Source: Bacillus badius NBRC 15713
GTDB taxonomy: Bacteria; Bacillota; Bacilli; Bacillales; Domibacillaceae
DNA length: 64,000 bases
Assembly (NCBI RefSeq): GCF_001591605.1
Contig: NZ_BCVF01000006.1
Coordinates: forward strand, 1 to 64,000
Reading direction: 5' to 3'
Of this stretch, positions 6,559 through 14,808 are shown in pieces. The notes under the pieces are model-generated. The model searched no databases. It was not told the DNA's origin and saw only the letters and a program-made list of their open reading frames with translations. Both the position numbers and the translations under genes were made by a program. Within the stretch, counting starts at the first letter, position 1; the number at the start of each line of letters is the position of its first letter.

Positions 6559-6798
6559 TTAGCTGACTTCTTTCTTTTTCTTCGATTCGTATATTTTTTT
6601 CTCAAAAAAATTTTCAATCGGCTCCTCTAATATGTCAGCAATTTTGAAGAGCATATCAGCCTTCAGCATGCGTCTACCTAACTCATATCCATTGTAAGTT
6701 TGCACCGGAATACCTAGCTTCTCAGCAATAAACACTTGTGTAATCCCTTTAGATTTCCTAATTGTTCTTAAATTTTCATAAACTTTAATTTTTCTCAC
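6559..6798 (-). CDS. Cro-like XRE repressor
   Basis: 79 residues consisting of one helix-turn-helix domain (residues 8-65: LRTIRKSKGITQVFIAEKLG...TYNGYELGRR). First gene of the leftward early operon, divergent from the CI-like gene across an operator region; this is the Cro position. It is expected to repress the lysogeny promoter and tune its own. Confidence 0.85.
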   Translation of the reverse strand: MRKIKVYENLRTIRKSKGITQVFIAEKLGIPVQTYNGYELGRRMLKADMLFKIADILEEPIENFFEKKIYESKKKKEVS

Positions 6799-6808
6799 CC
6801 CCCAAAAA

Positions 6809-6890
6809 TATACGAAATGAAGAACTTATAACTCCATATTAATTCTTCGTTTCGTATAAGTCAACCATTAAATATACTTTTCGTATAAAG
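6809..6890. promoter_or_regulatory. Lysogeny switch operators
   Basis: Three copies of a TTTCGTATA box: TATACGAAATGAAGAA (6809-6824), its inverted partner TTCTTCGTTTCGTATA (6843-6858, 15 of 16 match) and TTTTCGTATAA (about 6879-6888). They lie between the divergent Cro-like and CI-like genes and overlap the early promoter. They are the likely binding sites of one or both repressors. Confidence 0.75.
6836..6864 (-). promoter_or_regulatory. Early leftward promoter (Cro operon)
   Basis: On the minus strand TTGACT (6864-6859), a 17-nt spacer and TAATAT (6841-6836) make a near-consensus sigma-A promoter. The second operator fills the spacer, so a bound repressor would block RNA polymerase. Confidence 0.8.
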
Positions 6891-6950
6891 ATTTTATTCA
6901 TATTGAAGAATATAGTACAATTTGGAATATACATAATGGAGGATAAAGCA

Positions 6951-7295
6951 ATGACTTTAGGTGAAAGATTACGATCTTTAAGGGAGAAAGCTAACTTAAC
7001 TCAAAAAGAATTAGCTTCCCGCTTAAAAGTTCCCAACCAAAACATTTCTAATTATGAGCGCGATTTTCGCCAACCTGATTATGAGACATTACAAAAGTTA
7101 GCCGACTTCTACGATGTGACTACAGATTATTTATTGGGCAGGACAAATACCCCCTCCCCACACCAAGATCTAGCTGCACACCGTTCAGATGACCATATGG
7201 ATGACTTGCCAGAGGAAGCTATTCGGGCAATAGAGGAGTACAAGGACTATATCCGGCAGAAATATGGAAGAAAGAATAGGGACGGGGAGTTCTGA
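6951..7295 (+). CDS. CI-like phage repressor (XRE family)
   Basis: ATG at 6951 chosen for GGAGG eight bases upstream; upstream in-frame starts lack a site. 114 residues: helix-turn-helix at 4-62 (LGERLRSLREKANLTQKELA...NISNYERDFRQPD) and a short helical C-terminal tail, without a LexA-like self-cleavage domain. Its stop overlaps the ImmA-like gene as TGATG. As in ICEBs1 ImmR/ImmA and related phages, induction probably runs through the neighbouring metalloprotease-like protein. Confidence 0.85.
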   Translation: MTLGERLRSLREKANLTQKELASRLKVPNQNISNYERDFRQPDYETLQKLADFYDVTTDYLLGRTNTPSPHQDLAAHRSDDHMDDLPEEAIRAIEEYKDYIRQKYGRKNRDGEF

Positions 7296-7768
7296 TGCGT
7301 TCGATTGAAACATCGCAACTTCTCAAAGTTGCTCTAGATGAGGGAATAGTCATTGAATACTGGGACTTCCCCCCTCCCTTGGAAGCTGTGTATTTGTTTG
7401 AACCTGGTCTTCCTCCAAATATAGGTTTGTCAAAACGGATTTTAGAAACACCTGCTTATTTCCGGTGTGTGTTAGCTGAAGAGTTAGGTCATCACTTCAC
7501 AACAGTTGGTCCTTGTATCTCTAGACAAACTATGAGTTACCACAAAAGGTTAAATGTGAGTAAAGTAGAATATAAAGCAATGAAGTGGGCGGCAGAGTTT
7601 TTAATACCTTTCAAAGACATTAAGAGAGCAGTATTGTGGGAGTGTTATTGGACTCAGCATCATCTTGCTGAATATTTCGATGTAACTTTGGAAATGATCA
7701 AATTCAGATTAGGACTTCCAGATGTAATTGAATTAGTTAAATACACAAAAGCTGCAAAATATGGATAA
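7295..7768 (+). CDS. ImmA/IrrE-like protein, probable anti-repressor protease
   Basis: 157 residues of the ImmA/IrrE family. The metal-site helix reads CVLAEELGHHFTT (59-70): the usual HExxH is EExxH, with Glu62 where the first His is expected, and an adjacent second His67. A downstream KAMKWAAEFLIP segment supplies the normal third-ligand region. ImmA proteins cleave the cognate repressor to trigger induction. The gene is coupled to the repressor gene (TGATG). Activity with the altered motif is uncertain. Confidence 0.82.
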   Translation: MRSIETSQLLKVALDEGIVIEYWDFPPPLEAVYLFEPGLPPNIGLSKRILETPAYFRCVLAEELGHHFTTVGPCISRQTMSYHKRLNVSKVEYKAMKWAAEFLIPFKDIKRAVLWECYWTQHHLAEYFDVTLEMIKFRLGLPDVIELVKYTKAAKYG

Positions 7769-7778
7769 AAACACCCCT

Positions 7779-7800
7779 ACACGCTATAGCGTGTCTTTAT
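7779..7800 (+). terminator. Terminator after the repressor operon
   Basis: ACACGC-TATA-GCGTGT (7779-7794) followed by CTTTATTTT. Confidence 0.75.
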
Positions 7801-7973
7801 TTTAACTATTACATGGGATTATTTTCATAGTCTGTATATATTAATATTCAATGTAATAAGATGGTCGAAAGAAATTTCGATAGAGAGATCGGCGTTATAT
7901 TTATATATTGCTGTTAACTAATAAGATTTACATTCTCATTTGCATATTCGACCTACATAAAAAGGTGGCTATT

Positions 7974-8246
7974 ATGATTGATATTCTCCTAAATATAATG
8001 GTTTTGCCGATTATAGTCGTTATAGCAATTGTGTTTATAGCTCTAATATTAAAAGAAATTTTCTTATATTTTTTTAACAAATCAAATGAGTGGCGAAGAG
8101 AAAAAAGGATTAGTGAGAATCGGGGAAGATCTATTTACCGGCCGAAAGAAAAAAAGGAAACTCAGCAAGTACCCGTTTATAAAAATTGGGCAGTATGGCT
8201 ATTTGTATTATTAGGGTTATTATGGATTCTTGGTACATTTGATTGA
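7974..8246 (+). CDS. Small two-TM protein (90 aa), lysogeny-region cargo
   Basis: ATG at 7974 has AAGGTGG five bases upstream. TM helix at about 5-32, a basic loop (WRREKRISENRGRSIYR), and a second TM helix at about 70-88. No family recognised. It is AT-rich, and its position between ImmA and integrase is the usual place for genes expressed from the prophage. Confidence 0.6.
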   Translation: MIDILLNIMVLPIIVVIAIVFIALILKEIFLYFFNKSNEWRREKRISENRGRSIYRPKEKKETQQVPVYKNWAVWLFVLLGLLWILGTFD

Positions 8247-8457
8247 AAAAATAAACTAACTAACATAGGTATTTTTCTTCACAGCAAAAGATATTACAAA
8301 ACGATTTAGTGTGAAGGAATTTAAAGTAATTTCAGTCAAGGCGGATGAAAATATCTGTATTACAACTAATACTATGCCATGCCATGCGTTTTGCTTTAAC
8401 CATTGAACGATACTGGTTTCGCAGTCCGCTTGGATTAAGAAAAGGAGTGTAGGTACA

Positions 8458-9678
8458 ATGAATCTTAAAGAAACGCTAGAAATGTTAAATAAAGTTGCTA
8501 CCGATAATAAAGAACTCATAAAGAACGAAGAATCAACCAAGCAATTTTTGATCTTACCTCTGCTCAGAGGACTAGGATATGATACGTATAGCCCTCAAGA
8601 AGTGACACCAGAATTCACAGCAGATTTTCATAAAAAGAATGAGAAAGTAGATTATGCTATTTTTATAAACCGTGAACCAAAAATTTTTCTTGAGGCTAAG
8701 CCGGTAACGAGTAAAATTACTAAAAATGCTCCACAGTTAAGCAGATATTTCAGCACTTTTCCTAGTGTACGACTGGGAATCCTGACAAATGGGATAGAAT
8801 ATCACTTTTTCACTGATTTAAATAATGCTAACATAATGGATTCTAAGCCTTTTTTTGTTTTTAATATAACTAACTATAACGAAGAAGATTTCAGCTACTT
8901 GATTAAGTTTTCCAAAAATCTTTATGATTATGAAAGTATAAAAAATCTTGCTGAATCTATGATGTACTCCCAAGCCTTCAAATCAGTTATCAAAGAGATT
9001 TTTGAAAATCCAAATGATGATTTTATTAAGTTTGTGATAAAAGAAAGATTTAAATTTAAGGTCACTCAACAGTTTATAAATACTGCGCGTCCATTAGTTC
9101 AAAAATGCATTCAAGAATCTTTGGCTGAGATCATTAGCGAAAAATTCGATATTAACCAAGCAATGCAGGAGGCAGCTCCAGAAGTTGAAGAAGTATCACA
9201 AGTCGATAAGAAAGTCTATTATTCTATGGAAGAACTTGAATCGTTAGGTTCGTTCGAAGAATTTGGAGGCGTTAAGGTAGTACTGCCAAACTCTGAATCT
9301 TATAAAAAACTATTAAAGATACCTAAAGAAGAATATTCTGTAGAAAGAGGAAACCCTCTGAGCGACTTTTTTGTTTCATCAGTTCTTACACAAGGTAATA
9401 CAATTGTTGGCTACTTGATTGGCCAATATTATAACCAACAAACTGATATTACACTATACACAGTTAAATCTAATGAAATTGCTAACTTCTTGAAAGAAAA
9501 TCCGATAGTCAGAGAAACCGGATTTATTAATGCACGACTAGGCTTCCGAACAAATAAGATTACAAATGAAAAAACTTACTACTTGAAAAGTTGCCTATCC
9601 AACCTTTCGTTTAGAGACATCCCGAATCTTGTATCAAAGGTTGAAAATATCGATGAATTTTTTAATAGTATTCAATAG
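8458..9678 (+). CDS. PD-(D/E)xK protein resembling type I restriction HsdR N-terminus
   Basis: 406 residues starting after AAGGAG. Residues 25-120 match the HsdR N-terminal / COG4748-type nuclease fold: TKQFLILPLLRGLGYD, then VDYAIF with Asp65 and FLEAKPV with Glu79 and Lys81, the D...ExK catalytic set. Residues 200-406 are an uncharacterised domain. There are no helicase motifs and no HsdM or HsdS beside it, so it is not a type I restriction enzyme. Stand-alone proteins of this kind are common in the lysogeny region of Gram-positive prophages, and an anti-phage or exclusion role is plausible but unproven. Confidence 0.75.
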   Translation: MNLKETLEMLNKVATDNKELIKNEESTKQFLILPLLRGLGYDTYSPQEVTPEFTADFHKKNEKVDYAIFINREPKIFLEAKPVTSKITKNAPQLSRYFSTFPSVRLGILTNGIEYHFFTDLNNANIMDSKPFFVFNITNYNEEDFSYLIKFSKNLYDYESIKNLAESMMYSQAFKSVIKEIFENPNDDFIKFVIKERFKFKVTQQFINTARPLVQKCIQESLAEIISEKFDINQAMQEAAPEVEEVSQVDKKVYYSMEELESLGSFEEFGGVKVVLPNSESYKKLLKIPKEEYSVERGNPLSDFFVSSVLTQGNTIVGYLIGQYYNQQTDITLYTVKSNEIANFLKENPIVRETGFINARLGFRTNKITNEKTYYLKSCLSNLSFRDIPNLVSKVENIDEFFNSIQ

Positions 9679-9735
9679 TTAATTTTCAGTTCTGAAAGTA
9701 ATGTTGTCGCAGAGTTTCATATAAAAAGGTTATTT

Positions 9736-9758
9736 AGCCCTCTTTGGGCTTTTCTTTC
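9736..9758 (+). terminator. Terminator after the nuclease-like gene
   Basis: AGCCC-TCTTT-GGGCT (9736-9750) followed by TTTCTTTC. Confidence 0.7.
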
Positions 9759-9802
9759 ACACATAAAAAGAACATACATTCGCACAAAAGGAGAGATTTA
9801 AC

Positions 9803-10009
9803 ATGATGTCTGAATTTGAAATGAAACGTTTAGAGAAGATGAGACGCGAAGCCTTAAAGAATCCCAGCAAGCACGAATGGATTAAAATACCGGTGTTCGA
9901 AAAAATTTATATGATCGGCGATGAATTGTATGGTGAATTTAAAGGAGACAAAACACCGAGGAGAGTAAAGGATTACACTATTGGTGCTTGCCGATCGAAG
10001 AAGGATTAA
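9803..10009 (+). CDS. Small basic protein of the lysogeny region (68 aa)
   Basis: ATG at 9803 with AAAGGAGA upstream. Highly charged, with an N-terminal helix (FEMKRLEKMRREALKN) and a short beta-rich end. No recognised domain or membrane segment. It sits alone between a terminator and the integrase gene. Function unknown. Confidence 0.6.
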   Translation: MMSEFEMKRLEKMRREALKNPSKHEWIKIPVFEKIYMIGDELYGEFKGDKTPRRVKDYTIGACRSKKD

Positions 10010-10292
10010 CTTTTTTACCTTCTCGCAGAACGTACATTCTTTTTTATAAAACAAAGTTTAAAGCATTGGCTATGAAACTTGTATTTCTCCCAGAAGATTT
10101 CGGAAACTTCTAACCGCTATTTATGGCTATTGCCTATCTTTGAATATTAACTGTCCTTCTGACATGTAGCTATTAGTACACACTATAAAGCATATTTCTC
10201 ACTGCGCATAGAAAGATCGTGACGACTGTACTTCCCCTCATCTTGAAGGTGTACAAGTTAACTACTACGCTTAAACTAAAAGGAGAATAGAT

Positions 10293-11480
10293 ATGGCGAG
10301 TTTTAAAAAGATTGGAAAAGAAAATTGGATGTTTCGCTTCAAATATAAAGATCCAATAACAGACAAACAGCGTGAAATAAAAAGACAAGGCTTTCGAACA
10401 AAACTGGAAGCCGTTAAAGCGTATGAAGAAATAAAGAGAAAGATTGACTTAGGCTTTGATTCCGCCAGCGATGAAAAGTTAGCGGAATTTCTGGACTATT
10501 GGCTAAAAGAATACAAAAGCGGAAAGGTCGCTAAAAATACGTATCGCATTCACGAGCGCAATATCAAAAATCATATTGTCCCTTACTTTCAAAATATCAA
10601 GCTGTCGGATGTAAGCCACGTCCTTTACCAGAAATTTATCAACCATTTGATCAAGCAAGGATACAGCAAGCGTACGGTTGAGATCATACATGGAACGATG
10701 TATAGCGCAATGAAAAAAGCACGGCGATTAAAGAAAATTCAAGACAACCCATGCGAGGATATTACGATCTATTCGGTAAAAGAGAAAAGAAAGAAAGATA
10801 ACCCGACTGACTTAAAATTCATTCCGTATGAAAAAATCGATGACTTTTTAGAGGCAGCATTAATGGATAACCCAACTTACTATTTATTCTTTCGTTTTCT
10901 AATTGAAACCGGAATGCGTAAAGGCGAAGCGCTCGCTTTACAATGGAACTGCTTAAATCTAAATGAAAGCCGCATTAAGGTTGAACAAACACTGGATTAC
11001 GAAGCAAAATCGGATGATGAACTGTTTGATGATACAAAGTCCTATCACTCTACTCGAGAGATACCTATCACAAAAAGATTGGCTGCGGAGTTAAAGACGC
11101 ACAAAATACGGCAAAACGATCAAAAGCTACGTTTTAAGGATCATTACTATCACGACCTAAATTTGGTGTTTTGTCGCGAAGACGGCTCCCCTCTTTCAAA
11201 ATCAACCTTGTTCAGTGCTTTTAGGAGAATCTTAAATAAATCCGGCCTTCCTAATTTAAGTATTCACAGCTTGCGGCATACACACGCAGTATTGATGCTA
11301 GAATCCAATGTAGAGATGAAATTCATCCAAGAGGCTCTTGGTCATAGCTCTATGCAAATTACTAGCGACGTATATTCTCATGTCAGCAAAAAAATTGAAA
11401 CAGATGCTATTGAACGTTTTGAAAAATATACAGAAAATATTATATTGGGGGCAGAAAAGGGGCAAGAATCAAAAGGCTGA
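10293..11480 (+). CDS. int: Phage-type tyrosine integrase
   Basis: 395 residues. The N-terminal arm-binding domain (about 1-60, SFKKIGKENWMFRFKYKDP) is followed by a SAM-like core-binding domain (about 60-150) and the catalytic domain. Active-site residues are visible: Arg in ETGMRKGEAL, HSLRH (HxxR), the LGHSS histidine and Tyr in DVYSHV. It integrates and, with an excisionase, excises the element. It lies 67 nt from the glnA stop, so the right attachment site should be in that gap or at the glnA 3' end. Confidence 0.95.
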   Translation: MASFKKIGKENWMFRFKYKDPITDKQREIKRQGFRTKLEAVKAYEEIKRKIDLGFDSASDEKLAEFLDYWLKEYKSGKVAKNTYRIHERNIKNHIVPYFQNIKLSDVSHVLYQKFINHLIKQGYSKRTVEIIHGTMYSAMKKARRLKKIQDNPCEDITIYSVKEKRKKDNPTDLKFIPYEKIDDFLEAALMDNPTYYLFFRFLIETGMRKGEALALQWNCLNLNESRIKVEQTLDYEAKSDDELFDDTKSYHSTREIPITKRLAAELKTHKIRQNDQKLRFKDHYYHDLNLVFCREDGSPLSKSTLFSAFRRILNKSGLPNLSIHSLRHTHAVLMLESNVEMKFIQEALGHSSMQITSDVYSHVSKKIETDAIERFEKYTENIILGAEKGQESKG

Positions 11481-11505
11481 CACTCCATATAATGTTTGCC
11501 CCCAA
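11445..11505. repeat. Inverted repeat at the integrase 3' end, near the probable right attachment site
   Basis: TTGGGGGCA (11445-11453) is mirrored by TGCCCCCAA (11497-11505), and GGGGCA is also directly repeated inside the left part. The repeat spans the integrase stop codon and the beginning of the host junction. It could be integrase arm sites or part of attR; the core cannot be fixed without the left end. Confidence 0.4.
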
Positions 11506-11541
11506 ACAAAAACCCCTTAAAGCCAGATGGCTCAAGGGGTT
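11496..11541 (-). terminator. glnA terminator
   Basis: AACCCCTT/AAGGGGTT stem (11511-11541) with inner AGCCA/TGGCT pairing; on the minus strand it is followed by TTTTTGTTT. It may also weakly stop integrase transcription. Confidence 0.8.
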
Positions 11542-11547
11542 TCACTA

Positions 11548-12882
11548 TTAATACATTTGCATATATTGCTCGCGTTCCCACGGATGAACTTGTGTGCGGA
11601 ACATATCCCATTCAATTTCTTTGGCTTCGATAAAGTGCTCGAGGATGTGTTCGCCAAGAGCAGCTTGAATCACTTCATCTTTCTTCAGCATGCGAAGAGC
11701 TTCTGCCAATGTACCCGGCAGGTCTTCTACACCCTCCCGCTCTCTTTCTTCTTCATTCATTGTGTAAATGTTGCGGTCTACTGCAGGCGGTGGCGTCATG
11801 GCGTTTTTGATGCCATCGAGACCCGCTTGCAGAAGGACAGCCATTGCCAAATATGGGTTCGCTGCCGGGTCCACGCTGCGCACTTCCACGCGCGTGCTCA
11901 TGCCGCGTGCGGATGGAATACGAATCAACGGGCTGCGGTTTTGTCCGGACCAAGCAACATAACAAGGCGCTTCATATCCTGGCACAAGACGCTTATACGA
12001 ATTGACCGTCGGATTAGTAATCGCTGTGAATCCTTTAGCGTGCTTGATTGTGCCCGCGATAAATTGGTAAGCTGTTTCACTCAACTGCAGCTCGCCTTTT
12101 TCATCATAGAAAGCATTTTTTCCTTCTCTAAATAACGACATATTGCAGTGCATGCCTGATCCGCTTACGCCGAACAGCGGTTTTGGCATAAAGGTTGCGT
12201 GTAAGCCATGCTTTCTCGCGATAGTTTTAACAACTAGCTTAAATGTTTGAATATCATCGCAAGCTGTTAAAGCATTGGCATATTTAAAGTCAATTTCATG
12301 TTGTCCTGGCGCCACTTCATGATGAGAAGCTTCAATTTCAAAGCCCATTTCCTCCAGCTCTAAAACAATATCGCGGCGGCAGTTTTCGCCAAGGTCCGTC
12401 GGCGCTAAGTCAAAGTACCCGCCATTATCGTTAAGTTCTAAAGTCGGCTCGCCGTTAGCATCCAGTTTAAACAAGAAGAATTCCGGTTCAGGTCCTAAGT
12501 TGAAGTTTGAAAAACCGAGTTCTTCCATTTCTTTTAACACACGCTTTAAATTGCTGCGCGGATCTCCAGCAAATGGTGTGCCATCAGGCATGTAAATATC
12601 ACAAATCAAGCGGGCTACCTTGCCTTTTTCCGCTGTCCACGGAAATACAACCCATGTATCAAGGTCCGGATACAAGTTCATATCAGACTCTTCAATGCGC
12701 ACGAAGCCTTCAATAGAAGAACCGTCAAACATCATTTTATTGTCCAGCGCTTTCGGCAATTGGCTCACTGGGATTTCAACGTTTTTAATCGTTCCTAAAA
12801 TATCAGTGAATTGCAGGCGGATGAACTTAACATTTTCCTCTCTTGCTAAATTGATAATGTCTTCTTTTGTGTACTTGCCCAT
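11548..12882 (-). CDS. glnA: Glutamine synthetase, type I-alpha
   Basis: 444 residues, the normal Bacillus length. Makes glutamine from glutamate, ammonia and ATP. Family signatures include [10 protein letters not shown] near residue 51, the metal/glutamate-site region [10 protein letters not shown] and [17 protein letters not shown]. No adenylylation-loop extension, as in Bacillus GSI-alpha. In Bacillus the feedback-inhibited enzyme also controls GlnR and TnrA. Second gene of glnRA; its 3' end is intact beside the phage integrase. Confidence 0.97.
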   Translation of the reverse strand: MGKYTKEDIINLAREENVKFIRLQFTDILGTIKNVEIPVSQLPKALDNKMMFDGSSIEGFVRIEESDMNLYPDLDTWVVFPWTAEKGKVARLICDIYMPDGTPFAGDPRSNLKRVLKEMEELGFSNFNLGPEPEFFLFKLDANGEPTLELNDNGGYFDLAPTDLGENCRRDIVLELEEMGFEIEASHHEVAPGQHEIDFKYANALTACDDIQTFKLVVKTIARKHGLHATFMPKPLFGVSGSGMHCNMSLFREGKNAFYDEKGELQLSETAYQFIAGTIKHAKGFTAITNPTVNSYKRLVPGYEAPCYVAWSGQNRSPLIRIPSARGMSTRVEVRSVDPAANPYLAMAVLLQAGLDGIKNAMTPPPAVDRNIYTMNEEEREREGVEDLPGTLAEALRMLKKDEVIQAALGEHILEHFIEAKEIEWDMFRTQVHPWEREQYMQMY

Positions 12883-12915
12883 AAAAATAATTCCTCCTTA
12901 TGATTTGGCACTATT

Positions 12916-13317
12916 TTAATGAAAATAACGAAATCGGTCTCCGGATGGGAGATCGTTTCGGTAAAAGCGACCGGCATTAATAAATTCCTTGCGCAACAAC
13001 CTTCTGACTTCTTCGTCTGTAGAAACTTTTTTATCTTGCTCTAACTCGGCTTTTAACGGATTATGTACGCTCTCATCTTCCTTCAATAAGATCTTTTTGA
13101 TTCCTGCCATGTTAATTCCTTCATCGAGCAGATCCTTAATTTCAAGCAAACGATCAATATCATATAAAGAAAAGAGCCGGCGATTGCCTGCAGTCCGTTC
13201 GGGACGAATCAGTTGATGTTCTTCATAGTAGCGTATTTGCCTGGCTGATAAATCGGTTAGTTTCATGACCGTTCCTATCGGGAATAGCGGCATAGAACGC
13301 CTGATTTTGCTGTTCAT
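12916..13317 (-). CDS. glnR: Nitrogen-responsive repressor GlnR
   Basis: 133 residues from ATG 13317 (AGGAGG eight bases upstream; a TTG directly before it is less likely). MerR-type winged helix with [20 protein letters not shown] and [16 protein letters not shown], nearly identical to the family; the C-terminal AGRFYR...FRYFH tail is the segment by which glutamine synthetase controls GlnR. Represses glnRA when nitrogen is plentiful. Confidence 0.96.
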   Translation of the reverse strand: MNSKIRRSMPLFPIGTVMKLTDLSARQIRYYEEHQLIRPERTAGNRRLFSLYDIDRLLEIKDLLDEGINMAGIKKILLKEDESVHNPLKAELEQDKKVSTDEEVRRLLRKEFINAGRFYRNDLPSGDRFRYFH

Positions 13318-13346
13318 CAATGATTCCTCCTTTCTTCATGTCCTTT

Positions 13347-13397
13347 ATTTTATACCCCGTCAACTTATATGTCAAACCCATGTTAGGTTTTCTTACA
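13347..13397 (-). promoter_or_regulatory. glnRA promoter with GlnR/TnrA box
   Basis: The minus strand carries TTGACA (13375-13370), 17 nt, TAAAAT (13352-13347). Immediately upstream, TGTAAGAAAACCTAACA (13397-13381) matches TGTNA-N7-TNACA exactly. A second, imperfect half-box overlaps the -35/spacer, as in the double operator of B. subtilis glnRA. Confidence 0.88.
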
Positions 13398-13484
13398 TGA
13401 AAAATTTTCACAAAATGAATTTCGCTCCTATCTGCTTTTCTTTGCAGACAAATAAGGACAACACAAGCATTTTTCTATAACCAT

Positions 13485-13520
13485 AAAAAAAGCTGCAAAA
13501 ACATAAAGTGTTTTTGCAGC
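13485..13520 (-). terminator. ynbB terminator
   Basis: GCTGCAAAAAC/GTTTTTGCAGC (13492-13520) followed on the minus strand by a T run. Confidence 0.85.
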
Positions 13521-13527
13521 CTCGTTC

Positions 13528-14790
13528 TTACAATAGCTTTTTCTCAATTAAATGATTTAGCGCATAACATACAGCAATTTTTACATGTGAATAAGTGAGG
13601 CCCCCCTGCACATAGGCAGCAAACGGCGGGCGCAGCGGACCATCAGCAGAGAGCTCGATACTCGCCCCCTGAACAAATGTTCCTGCAGCCATAATGACAT
13701 CGTCTTCATAGCCCGGCATGTAGCTAGGATAAGGCGTCACATGGGAATTAACCGGGGAAGCCTGCTGAATGGCCTGGCAAAAAGCAATCATCTTCTCCCG
13801 GTCGTCAAACTGAACCGCCTGGATAAGGTCTGTTCTTTTTTCATGCCATTTCGGAGTCGTATTCATGCCCATTTTTTCAAGCATCGCAGCAGTGAAAACC
13901 GCTCCCTTTAAACTTTCGCCTACAACGTGAGGGGCGAGGAAGAAGCCCTGATACATCTCTTGCAAGCTGTAGAGGCTGGCGCCCGCCTCTGCTCCAATCC
14001 CCGGGGAGGTCATCCGGTAAGAACAACTTTCCACATAATCGGCTTTTCCTGCTATGTAGCCGCCGGTTTTGGCAAGACCGCCTCCTGGGTTTTTAATTAA
14101 TGAACCTGCCATCAAATCAGCGCCAACATGACAAGGCTCCTTCTCTTCTGTGAACTCCCCGTAGCAATTGTCAACAAAGACAATCACGTCACTTTTTACT
14201 TTCTTTACAAACTGAATCATTTCTTCTATATCCGTCATCGTGAATGAAGGCCGGACAGCATAGCCTTTCGAGCGCTGAATGCCGATCATCTTCGTATTCG
14301 GCTGAATGGCTGCCTCAATGGCAGCGTAATCCGGCCGGCCGCTCGCCCCCAGCGGAACACTGCGGTAGGAAATGCCAAATTCCTTGAGCGACCCCGTTCC
14401 CTTGCCGGAGATTCCGACAATTTCTTCCAGCGTATCATACGGATCACCCGTAATATAAAGCAGTTCATCACCTGGACGCAATATGCCAAATAAAGCAATG
14501 GAAATGGCATGTGTACCCGAAATAATCTGCGGGCGGACGAGGGCCGCTTCTCCGCCGAATACGTCGGCATAAATGTTTTCAAGCGTATCACGGCCGGTGT
14601 CATCATAACCGTAGCCGGTCGAAGGGGTGAAATGAAATTCGCTTACCCGATGCTTTTTGAAGCTTTCCAGCACACGGAATTGATTGAATTCAGCCGTTTT
14701 TTCGATCTTGCGATGCACTTCGGCAATTTGCGCTTCAGCCTCCTCGGCAATTGGCTGAATAGTTTGTCCTTGTGTTAATAATTCAAACAT
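13528..14790 (-). CDS. ynbB: YnbB-type PLP enzyme (methionine gamma-lyase family / aluminium resistance protein)
   Basis: 420 residues, PLP fold type I. The presumptive Schiff-base lysine is in GSLIKNPGGGLAKTGG, and the glycine-rich cofactor region is in the first third (VRPQIISGTHAISIALFGIL). Always beside hflX and glnRA in Bacillus. Annotated variously as a Cys/Met metabolism lyase or aluminium resistance protein; the true substrate is not known. Starts 18 nt after the hflX stop, so probably one transcript. Confidence 0.88.
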   Translation of the reverse strand: MFELLTQGQTIQPIAEEAEAQIAEVHRKIEKTAEFNQFRVLESFKKHRVSEFHFTPSTGYGYDDTGRDTLENIYADVFGGEAALVRPQIISGTHAISIALFGILRPGDELLYITGDPYDTLEEIVGISGKGTGSLKEFGISYRSVPLGASGRPDYAAIEAAIQPNTKMIGIQRSKGYAVRPSFTMTDIEEMIQFVKKVKSDVIVFVDNCYGEFTEEKEPCHVGADLMAGSLIKNPGGGLAKTGGYIAGKADYVESCSYRMTSPGIGAEAGASLYSLQEMYQGFFLAPHVVGESLKGAVFTAAMLEKMGMNTTPKWHEKRTDLIQAVQFDDREKMIAFCQAIQQASPVNSHVTPYPSYMPGYEDDVIMAAGTFVQGASIELSADGPLRPPFAAYVQGGLTYSHVKIAVCYALNHLIEKKLL

Positions 14791-14808
14791 ACCTGCTCTC
14801 CCTTTACA

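Noticed and set aside
8256-8540. Minus-strand open frame of 94 codons upstream of the nuclease-like gene
   Set aside because: Overlaps the real gene start, has no ribosome site, and its hydrophobic reading comes from the complement of the coding strand.
11527-12135. 202-codon plus-strand frame inside glnA
   Set aside because: Fully antisense to glnA, composition typical of the reverse complement of a conserved gene, no initiation signal.
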